Part shown: piece by piece, positions 24,401 to 36,400 of the stretch
How positions within the stretch are numbered: position 1 is the stretch's first letter
How the letters are laid out: the number at the start of each line of letters is the position of its first letter
Source of the DNA: Schistosoma mansoni
Taxonomy: Eukaryota > Platyhelminthes > Trematoda > Strigeidida > Schistosomatidae
Reading direction: 5' to 3'
DNA length: 64,000 bases
Assembly: GCF_000237925.1 (NCBI RefSeq)
Contig: NC_031497.1
Coordinates: 2,907,295-2,971,294, forward strand
Position numbers and translations under genes: made by a program
Notes under the pieces: model-generated
What the model was told of the DNA's origin: nothing
Databases searched by the model: none
The model's input: the letters and a program-made list of their open reading frames with translations, nothing else

Positions 24401-27400
24401 AATCCTGTCGAATACAGTCTTTAATTCGGATGAAACGGCCGTCCAGTGCTCCCAGGTTTCCCTCGATGGTCTAGCTTCAATTGACTCATGATTTCAACTA
24501 TATATAAAAAAAATCAATATATCGAATTTTTAGTTTATGATAAAGATGACAATTTTACAATATTCCTTTAGATTTATTATTTGATCATTAGTGTTTTGCT
24601 TTAGTAATTTTGATCATTCCGTAAACGTTAACTTTTATAGTTTTTCTTATCATAATACTCAAAAGTTCATCATATCCATGTGTAAGCAGGAAGTTTAATA
24701 TACCTGTGTGTTTTTTATTGTCATTATTGTCACAATGACACTTAAATGAGTTTGTTTACAGTAATAATTTTTTAAAACTTATTTCTTTGTCAATTTTTTT
24801 TTGTTTAGTAATGAATGTATTTCCTGGTTCGGAAACATTACATCGAGATTTTGTTGATCTAATTACTTTGATCGCTTTCACTCCAGTTATTCAAGTTTCA
24901 AATGAGTAAATTTTTATTTTATATTTTTTAAAGAAAGTTTTCTATCATGATTTCTATGTTTCAATTTAATAAATATATATGACTCATTTTAAGTAATCAT
25001 CAGATTAACAGCTTTGAACTTTTTTCCATTTAATCAAATGCGAAAACATGTACATATTTTGTACATAGATTAAGGCATTTCATGATCGGTGATGTTCAAC
25101 AATACAATGTTTATTTTTCATCAATATTCAGTGGAGATGCCATATTGCCACTTCTTATCATAATTGTTGGATATATTTTTTGACAAAAGAATAGGTTAAA
25201 GTTAAATATCAGAAGGGAGTTTTTGTAGAGATTTTAGAAATTTTAATCTACACAAAACCCCCTTCTGATAATGATCATATGCTCATTAGTAACTGGCTCC
25301 ATAAGGTATTTCCTGGAGTTCTAGTGAGAAGCAGTGGTCAGTGGAGTTCAACCAAGTCTGTTGGGAGATATCAACTCACTGAAGACATTGGTGAATAGCC
25401 GCTCAACTTCGTGGATTGGTTGAAGTTTGACATAAATACCGTTGGATGCCGGCTCATTGGTCTAGTGGTTAGGCGCTCGCACAGGACTGATAGGTCCTGG
25501 GTTCGCCTCGCGCGAGGCGGAGTCGTGGATGTGCACTGCTGAAGAGTCCCACAATAGGACGAAACGGCCATTCAGTGTTTACAGGTTTTCCACGATGGTC
25601 TAGGTTCAACTGACTCACGATTTCAACTACATAAAGTTAAATAATTAATTTCCAGTATCAATTCCGTATGAATATGGGGTAAAGAACTTTATAAATCTCT
25701 GACAGTTTTCATTGAATGTAAATATGTTATAGATTTTTGCTCTTAAATAGATAAAGATTTATTTTTTCTTTTTATATTCTTTTCCTCTTATTAGAAGTCC
25801 GATTTGTTTACCTCAAGAAGTTGTAACTGGCTATCAATTACCGTTTATATGTTCAACTTATTCGTTTCGCTCAAAATTGCGTGATCCTAACGGGAATGAA
25901 CTAGTTGGGCGTTTTCACCCACTTTCCAAATTAGCCAACTGTACAAGTGAAGATCAGAATACAAAAGTTTTGTGTAGTTTAATGAGACGAAATTTCAAAT
26001 TTATTTGGGCTTTTGCTTGTCATAAAGGTCTATCTAATTTTATTTCTCATACTTTGTTTATGATCGATTCTATTCCGGATCCGACCTCGGTTGATCCGTG
26101 TAGCGTGGATATGTGTCTAAAAAGAGCACGTGAATATAGTCCGTAAGTTTTTATTTTGTCTGTTATCCATGTTGTAACTTAACTCTTTGTGTAATTACTA
26201 ATATGAACTGAAAGGATTAGCATAACCAGTACAATGAATTATCACTTCGTAATGGATCACATGTTTACAAACTCCATCGTACTATGCAGTTGATTTTGAT
26301 GATACTAAAAAACCTTTCAGCAAAAAAAAATATCAAGAAAAGTGTGCTGGAAATTACGGGATAAAACTTCGCTTGAAAATTAAGAAATGAAAAGAAATAA
26401 GTAATCAAGACAAATTGTTACCTCAATACATAGTTAAATCAGTTAATAACCGGTGATTCTGTTTGCCTGTACAAATAAGTGAGTTATTAAACTAACTGCG
26501 GTTATGCTGAAATATGTCTTGAGGAGTACATATTATCACTATTATCTCATCCATTACTTCAACAACTAACATAACGGGTTGACCGTCGACATCAAACATT
26601 TCTTATAACACCATTGTTTACTTATTATTACTTAGGATTCTTTTGGAATCTAATTAAATGTCCAGATTATTCTTACATGTACAAGACCAACGTTCCGTTG
26701 AAAACTAATTAGAAAAGAGTTAGCATTTTTGATTGAAGTAATATTTTCGTTACTGTAATTTTTTGTTTAAAGTGAATCTCTCTCCTTTTGGGTTCGACAT
26801 TTGGTTTTCCGGACCTTCTACGTTGTACTTTATTTAGTACTACAATTAACTACATATCACTAACTAGACATTATTCATTATATATGTCTTGATATGAAGT
26901 CATGGGAATATTTCATACTGTCGTCGTTATCTACTCTGGCAGTTTTCTAAGAATAGTTATTTATTTCCTGTCGAACTCTTCTGGTAACAGTTTTGAGTAG
27001 GATATCAAAAGATTGATATTTCCTCATTCTCTATTGTTCTATTACTAACTAGATTAGGATAATCTGGTATAGAAATAAACTATATGACAACAAAGAGATT
27101 TGGTTAATGATCAGGTTGGTTTGTTATTGATAATTTCATAAGTTCCAAAGTTGGCTCACAACCCTAACACATTCTTGCCACTGATCATCTTCACTAATGT
27201 TGAAGTATTTAGTCGTAGAACACTTGTTTTATACTTTATTAAAATAAATATGGGTAAGAAACATAAATTCCTCCCAAATATGGATTTATTTAGTCTAATA
27301 AAATTCAAGTTTTCGAAAGAATTTTTGTGTTACAAAAAATGAATTCTATATATATTCTTTCCATGAACCTTTAAGGATTTTTAAGAATTAAACTGCAAAA

Positions 27401-30400
27401 GACTGTGTGTCACCAGCCTCAGATATAGAACTAATCGATGGTGTTTTGTTAAAATATTTTCTTCCTTTTCTCTTCATCAGTGACTTTCTTTTCCTCCATA
27501 TGTTTTGTAATCGCTATGTCTATCGTTTTACGCATTGTCGTCTATCTACTGGTCAGTTGAAAGGTTATTTATACGGTTATTTGTATATGATGATTTTAAA
27601 ATGTTAAAATTGTTACTGTATTGAAATCAGTTTAGTTAACTAAGCAATATGTATTAATGTGATTGACTTATCATCATGTTATGTTTTGAAAAACTTTCAG
27701 TTTCCTCAGTCAATTTTCGTTATCTTGTTTGGATGTTACTCTTCTACTTGTGAGTCATCCAGTCTCAAGTTTTGTACTCAGTTTGTCATGTATTCGTCGC
27801 GCTGCTAATCATTGTTATTTACTAGAATCGTTAGGATTTTTATATCGATCTCTATCGGCTCATAAAACTCAATGTTATCAATGGCAAGATACCAATAGTC
27901 ATAATTCACCAAACAGTGTAAATCCAGTTATGGAGTCTAACAAGTCTAAAGATTGTTGGTGGATATATGCACAACTTGATCGATTTATGTCTACTTTACC
28001 ATCTTGTTCATCTGATTATAATCTACTTGCTTCAGTATTGTGTGCTATTCATGAAGTTGGGCTTCATTTAATTCCGTTCAGTACGAATTACTTTTCAAAT
28101 TCATCTAAAGTAATCATTTTTACTAATTGAAATTTCGTTCAACTTATTTACAAAATGATAATAATAATATTGAGGCCATGGTAACGATAATGATAAGACG
28201 TACTTCTTTTATACGCATAGTTCTGGTTTGAGCTCATGAATGGTAAGAGCTTCGGCTATTTTTAGGAGTTTGGTACGAAGAAATCTTGGTAGATTTAAGG
28301 TTGTTTATATGATTCATTCAAACTCCTATATCAAACTTTTTAAAAAATAGTCGAAGCTCTTACCATCCATGAGCTCAAACCAGAACTATGCGTACAAAAG
28401 AAGTACGTCTTATCATTATTTACAAAATACCTATGAGATATTTCGTGAACTATTCATTGCACTTTCATAATTATTTAATTTGTTTTGAAAGGAACAAATA
28501 TCGCTTAATGGTTTTATAATTCATTTATATAACAACTAAAATTAAATAAATTTAGACCACACCATTAAACTATTACTACTCTGTGAATTCTGTAAAATGA
28601 TGTTCATAAAATTTCACAGCTTCATATCAACTATGTATTGTACAGTAGATTGAATGACTTATCCACACTGAACGAATGTGTTTACAATGGGTTAATTTGT
28701 GTAAACATACACAGTCTTTTACTTGTCGCAATTTAATCGATCATAAATAATGTTAAGATCTTGGACAAATATGTATCAGCTCAAGTTGTTACAAATCACA
28801 CCAAGCAATAGAAAGGAAATAAATGAGATAGATGAGAGAGAAATCGAGGCAATAACACAAACCGTGGTGGTCGTACTCAGATTGCTTCATGATTTCAATG
28901 GAATATAATCCGTGTTTATGAAAGTGTGATGATGAAGAGTATTTGTAGTTCACAATGAGGGATTTGGAGGTGTTCTGGCCTCTGAGCTTGGTGGTTCTAG
29001 TTAGATCAGTGAACACAAAATTCCTCAAATCCTCATCCTGAGCTACAGGTATTTTCCATTTGAAAATCTTTCCGTTGCAACACGATTCTTGCTGTTCAGA
29101 AATGTCAGAGCTGCGTTAAGAAGTAAGCTATCACAAAAGAACAATTATATTTTTTCCACTACACAACGAAACCATCCAGCTTGACGAGCACAACACTTCC
29201 ACGAAGTAATAAATATGAGAAATTAAAAGTACTAATAGTTAAAAGCTAACGAAGATAAAGGATAAATACATTTGCACTACTACAAGTACATTGTGAGTTA
29301 TGTTCTACATGCTTACATGTATTTATGAATGTAGTTTAAATGTTATATGAGATTCCGTTCTCTATTACTGGTTAAATATTGTAAGAATTCAGAATACTTA
29401 GTGGTTGAAAATACACGTTTACCAATGACTGTAAAAATAAAAATGTTTTGAGTAAATGTTTAATAATGATGTAATATTTAGTTTTTCTCATTATCTTATT
29501 TAGTGCCCGAACAATCTACGTTCATGATATATTTGAATATAAATTAGTAAGCTATATAACATGTAACGGGATTATTGAATTTGACGTTAAGTATTGTATT
29601 TAATTGGTTAGCTCCAAAAAAAGAACAACCGAATAAATATCCGTTACCGATGGATTATTTTGATTATTCATTTCAACATTATATGTATTATCGTTTTTAG
29701 ACGACCAAAGTTCAAATGACTTAGCTCATGTCTATTTTAAACTGATCAGTTCCTGAGTAATAAAGATTATTTAATCTTTATCATTGATTTGATTCTATCA
29801 ACCGACTTAAGAAAGCATCAATCATACTTATTTATAACCTTCTTTCAGTGCACATAACTGGTTAGGTTTTCGCAAGGCCACTTTAACTTCGCTCTATGTT
29901 TGTCCAGTATTATAATCTTACTGCTTTCTTAACATATTTGAGTCTTAATGAACATTCATTTAATCGTTTTCTCCTAAATTCCACTTTTTCTTTGTCAATT
30001 TTTCAGGAATATATATGCGATTGGTTGATGTTTCTTATAGGGGATCCACAAGGCCCCTTGAGTTATTGTCTTCTACAACCAAAAGCTGGAGTTGGTGAAA
30101 CAGATAGTCCACGATTAGTATCCGCTAAAAAACACCTAATTTATCATGCTCTGCCCTGTTTATTAAGTGATTTATTTAATACAATTGATAAATTTTACAA
30201 TATTACAGAAGACAGGAATCTCAATGGTATACTCACAAAGTATTCTGAATCACAGTATGTTCCTTTTTTTCAAATATACTTTGGAAGTACTTGTGTATTA
30301 TGTCATGACATGTTATGGCAGTGTTGTATTTTTAAAAAGAATAGATTCTTGAGTTGTATTGAGGCTCATATAATCTAACCTTTTGTTATTCGGAAGAGTT

Positions 30401-33400
30401 GATTTGTGTAGTTTGTTTGCTGACTTACTTGCCTATATTGCCTGTAGGACCGGCAGTCTATTCTGTGTCAAATGAAGCAGCGACCCACTCTTAATCAATT
30501 ACACAATAACTGTGAATAATGAGCGACGAGTTTAATTGGTCTACAAGCATTTACTGATCAAAAATGAAGGAAATAGCAAGCAAATTAATTTTCTATTATA
30601 CTTCATTCATAACTCAAAACTAATACAAAAGTATGCATCAAATACCTGACCGCACAACAACATAAATAAGACACTACCGTAAATACACAACTCAGTCATT
30701 AGTGCTACAAGTGCGGTGATATAGTAACAACACCGATTTATGGGTTAAAGGAAAGCTTACAAACAGGAAAGAATATAAAATCACAGTTATACAGGCATCG
30801 ATTATTTAGGTAATCAATAATTCTGCATAGTTCTACTGTTCCCAAATTGTCTTCAGCATGATAGCTAATTCGTTGCTTTTTGTAAAATAGCAATTAAAAA
30901 ACTATTAATTATCATATTGACTAGTGAGAATTCAAATAATCTGAATATAATTTTATTCTCGAAATGATATTAGCTGATTAACAATTAAAAACCAGATCGT
31001 GTTAAGTTTAATTTTCCGGTTGGTCTAATGATCTTCGTAGTCAAATAATTGTAGTGTAAGTCTTGTGATCCAAGCTGTATTATAGCTTGAAATTATCTCA
31101 CACATTCCTGGCAATTAATCATGAACTACTTACTCAGTGCGTTACATATTTTTGAATAAAAATAAAATCGAAGTCTTGTTTGACATTAGATTGTTTAGGT
31201 TTTAGATAGTAAGAAAGCAAGTCAGTGCTTTTATCATTAGACATACAAATTTATTCATAGATTCTATTTGTCTATGTATCTGTTATCGACATTAATATAT
31301 ATTGCAATAAGAATTTCAATTTCTCTTAAAGTTCACTAAAAATAGGAAGTATTGACTTCCATATATAAGCTTCAACGTGTTAATGAATGCCTTCATAATA
31401 CGAATTTGATGCTGTAATGAATGATCTCAATGGGATACTTATTTTTCTACTTTTCTGAATACTTGGAGATACATTTCATATAAATGTTGCTTCGAAATTT
31501 TCAATTGGAAGATATTTGATTGAAATCATGAACCGATCAATACTAGACCACCATTAAAACCTGTTAGCACTGAACAGTCGCTCCATCCTAGCATGAGACT
31601 CCTCAGCAGTGCGCATCCACAATCCCGTACGCGGGATATGAATTCAGGACCTCCGATCCCCACAACCCCAAACCGGGAGATTCTTATCTTTCAAATTTCA
31701 GTTGCTTTTCACCATTTTGTATTATTTTTGTTAAACAGTTTGTTGAACACGCTAAATATACTGGCTAATGTTATATTAAGTGAGTGCGTGCCTTGGTAAT
31801 ATATATGGCGTGATAATCCCCGCTAATGAGAGAGGAGTGAATTATCGATCAGAGCAATGATACACGAAAGCAGTATGAACAGTCTTGAGCAATTACCAGT
31901 CCTGCTTTCTGCCTAGCCCAGCCAGTTAAGTCCATAACACCAATAACAGCCTCTACAATATGAATCATTATTCTCAAACATACTGGGTTTATATGCCAAA
32001 CAAACTGACCACATCGTACCACAAAATAGAAAATAACATTTGTACAAGATTTAGTCAGATGTGGCTGTGAATAAGGGGGAACAGTAATTAATAGACTGGG
32101 TAAAACTCAGGAGTGGTAAATCGTGTAATAACAGTCTATCGTTCAAAATAAAGTTCACAATAAAAGGAGCATGAATATGAATAGTTAAGTTACTTAGCAA
32201 TTATACAATAGGAGATATACATATCATATTGGACCATAAATAGTTCTCAAAGTTACCATTCATAAATCTCCAGGGGATATAACAGCTAATAGTACTTGTC
32301 ATTCTTGCTAAGGAATGAGTAGTTAATGTGTGTTCCAATCCTTGGGTTGATATTTCATAATAGTTCACATTTTTCATTAAATATTTTACTAGATAAAGTT
32401 ATCATAATTTTTCTTTGCAAGTTTTCAGAAATGTTTAATTATTATATAATAAAAAATAATGAAATTTTTGTTTTTCTATTATTTTAGATTACGTAATATA
32501 TGTGATTTCAAAGTGTATGAATTTTGTTTTCAATGGGCTTGTAATACTTTGAAAGAATTCATTATTTCTCCATTCTCTGATCTAGTTCGATTAAATCTAT
32601 TGGCTAATGTATTGGCTCAGTTAACTTCACCGTAATTAAATTATGATTCTTCTTATTATTTTTTTCGTTATTCTATCCAAATTATAATTAATTAATTTGA
32701 TACTATAATATTATAAAATGAATTAAAGTGACTTTTTTCGTAAATTAAAAAGATATGAAACCCATTTGCGTAACAATAAATTCTGGATAAAAATAATTGA
32801 AATTCTTCTATTATGAAAATGAACTTGATAAATGAATCAATCCTATAATAGGACGGCCGTCCAGTGCTTCCAGGTTTTCCATGGTGGTCTAGCTTCAGTT
32901 GATTCATGATCTGAACTATTAGAATCAACAATAAAAAGATAACATTAATAATGTTGTTAGGTCATACTAATATATATGAGATAGAAAATATGAAACTTTT
33001 AGGTTGACATTATATTCTGAATAGAGGTTGAAATGGAACAACTCTACTTAGACAATGAAATCATATGAGTGATATTGATACACAAAAAATTAGCAAGTTA
33101 AAAATGATAATACATAATGAGATAAATAACAAGAATGGTTAGAAAGATATCAGTTTGAAAGAATGTTATTCAAGTTATCGTCTAAGAAATAAGCTAACAT
33201 TTCATAATAAAAACTAAGTAAACTTGGACTTTCCTGAACAACTCTGTAGGCTTCTTTTCATCTGTTCACCTTTTTGTTTCTTACTGAAATTACCGTTCAT
33301 ATAATTTTGGACTGTTATTGTTAACAGAAACATGTAGATGTAGATACTTTGGAAGATGTTGGATAGTTATTTTTTTGATTTCATTCTTCATAATCAGATT

Positions 33401-36400
33401 ACAGTTTAATCGAATTTAGCGTAATTCATTGAAATGAAAATAATTCAAATTTGATTTAACGGCTAATTGGTTTGATAGGTCTATCACTATTATTTTATAT
33501 AATAAATATTTGAAAACCTATAGGTTGTCTTCAGTTAGTTTTCTTTTTCTGATATTTGAGCTTATGTCATTCTGTTTTTCTAACCACCCTACACTTGTTA
33601 ATTTCATGGGAAATCATACAATGTATATCGGTGTCCTTAACTTGAATACATTCTACAAGTGTCATTGATATACTGTTTTCATTAGGCTGACTCAACTGTT
33701 ACGTAATTAAAGCATTTCAATATCAACAACTAGGTTATAATTTAAAATACCGCCTCACATATTTTGGTTTAAATAACTCAGTAATGTCATGAATTTTTAT
33801 ACCAAAACTATGTTACAAAGCTAAGTACACCAGTTAGTATCATTTTTATAGACCTAAATTATTGAAAGTTGACTCAGTTGGTAAACATCTCATGTTCCGA
33901 GAAAAACTGTTTTTATCTATTAGGGTTTTACAACTAGTTCATAGCACTAATCTGTCTTTCAAATAAATATGCAGGAAGAGAAGTTAAGTGCACAGGGATA
34001 CAGATTTGCAGTAGATTAAATTGAAATGAAGAAAACACATATGTATATTTATTTTGCAGGGTAGATCAATGGTAACGTTTTTAACTGTTAAGCTGGGTGA
34101 CACGAGGTCAAATCCATCAGTTCTGTCAAGATTACAGGTATACCTAGCTGACGAGTGTCAGGTGGCACAAAACCTAGCTCCAGGTTATTTTGTCAACTAC
34201 CTTCAATTACCACCTTACAATTATTTTGCATAAACTGTCAAAATTTCAATAGATTTATAATTACTTTTACACATAAAAAGAACATGAAATTTAATTTAGG
34301 GATGTCTTTCAAATGAATTGATTAATATCAAGGAATTTGGAAGTAAGTTCGTTGAAAAGTGATATCTGTGCAGGGTTTCATATTATATCATTATGATTTT
34401 AATTTTAACCTCTTTTTTCTCTCTATATATTATAGTAAATTTAAAGAAATCGTTCTCATTTTAAATGATGGTGAAATTATTGGACGTTTAATCAATCATG
34501 TATCGAAATTACTTTCAGTATTTATTCAACAACGTAATCATCAAGCTAATTATTCATATATTGGATCGTCTAATATTGTTTTATTTCTAACTGTGATAAA
34601 TAATTTAATACATACACTGTCTGTTCAACCATTTATTCAACAATTAGATTTAAATGATGTCCTACTAGATAGTAATAATAGTAACAATAACAATAATGAT
34701 AATATGAATAATTTTCAGAAATATTTATCATGGATTGATGAAGAGTGGATTTTACAAAGCTTAACCTATCGCCAAATAGAGGTAAATGTATGAGTCGTTT
34801 TACTTGCTTTTTTTCTTGTCTTCATCTTCATATTCTAATGAACTCAAGATTTATACCTTCAATAGAGTTTAATACTAGATTATAATGTAAATAACGTATT
34901 AGTCAGGATTCGACATCTAGTGAGAATAAGACTTAAAGACTTAAAATTGATGAATTATGGCTAACAGTGGAATTTACGATATGGATATGGATACATGTGC
35001 AACGTGTTCACAAAATCGTATCATCAGATCACTTTAATTAATTTGTAAGAATGATTTGAATAATCAGCTTTTCATGTAGTAAATGACTCATTAAGTGTAA
35101 ATAATAAAAATTGTTAATATGCGATGTTAAAGGTCATCTTTGAAACAATTGACTAACACTTTAGCGTCTTTTTCTTTTATATACCTCGGTAAAAGACGAT
35201 TTTATGCAGTTACCATAGTTTTATGCGGACGTTCAAGAATTCATTTGAACTCTATTTGATTGTCAGTTTTTAAGACGCTTATGTTATCTCCGCTTTTTGA
35301 AACTGATATTTTACTATTTTCTCAGTTAAAATATATGCTATTCGACCTCTGTTGGCAATCAATCGATAACGATGTTGTTTTTTGAAGTTAGTAGACCTTT
35401 TTACTCACTTCATCGTTTAAACAAAACCGTTCCAGTTAAATTATTCTTTTGTTTCATCACTCGTTAATAGAGATGAATTAATCATGATATTTTATATTTT
35501 GATCATTTTTATTCCCATGTATAGGTTCGGGCTCTTGCGTTATCGATTCTTAGTCGTATATGCTTAGTTCCTATTTGGTTACAACGTTTGCTAACGCGCA
35601 ATATTTCTACAGAGACACGCACACTTTTGGCTGCTCATTCATTTGAATGGTCATCTCCAGGTGCTATTTGGGAAGTGGCTTTCCATTTTTTGATGGATTC
35701 ATCTGAATCTTGCTGGGTTCGCATCATGGCTACACAGTTACTTATTAATTTGACCGCTCTGCCTTTAAATCCAAGAGATTCAGTAATGTTTTTCCCTCCA
35801 GCGATAAATGAATTTACACCAGGCTGCTCAGAACAAACTAACGTATGCGATAAATTTCAATTTTCACGTATTCCGTTCAATTCAGCCACTTTAGGAAGTC
35901 GAACAACATCAAATAATATTGGATATAGTATTCATGATTCTAATGAGCTTTTTGTAGATTTACAAGATATTCTCAGTTCAGAACAATCTTCCCAACAGCT
36001 CAGAGATAACATTACACAACTTATGAATGGTTTAAAGCCATGGACTAATGAATTGTTTACATCAGAAAACATGATGAGCAGTATAGGTATGTATTTTGTA
36101 TTCTTATAAGAGTTTACTTATTTTTTGGTAGATCACCAAATGCAATCGATACCAGTGCGTGTTTCAAAGCCACCAAAGAATACTACTATGCCTGTTTACT
36201 CAGATCTTAATGCAAATGTAAGTTGAATGTCCTATTCGAATATTTGTAATGGATAATCTTGTTAATCGCAATTAAATTATCATATGAATTCATTATTTTA
36301 TATTTCTCATATATTCAAAATAGAAAGCATGTGATAATCTTTGGATTTAAATTTTACAGTTTACTCAGTTTAGGTAGAAAAGCTTGATATTTTGTGTTTC

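Noticed and set aside
25449-25516. A genuine tRNA gene
   Set aside because: The head has Pol III boxes but no complete cloverleaf or acceptor stem, and repeats elsewhere; it is a SINE head.
28186-28420. CRISPR-like or palindromic prokaryotic array
   Set aside because: A single hairpin in an animal intron; no spaced direct repeats.
29849-29915. Candidate rotatin exon after CTTCTTTCAG (reads [16 protein letters not shown])
   Set aside because: Exons P and Q join in phase 0 without it; read in phase 0 it has a stop at the third codon.
14731-32284. One LTR retrotransposon bounded by the two LTR-like repeats
   Set aside because: The interval contains ordinary rotatin exons and no gag or pol frame.
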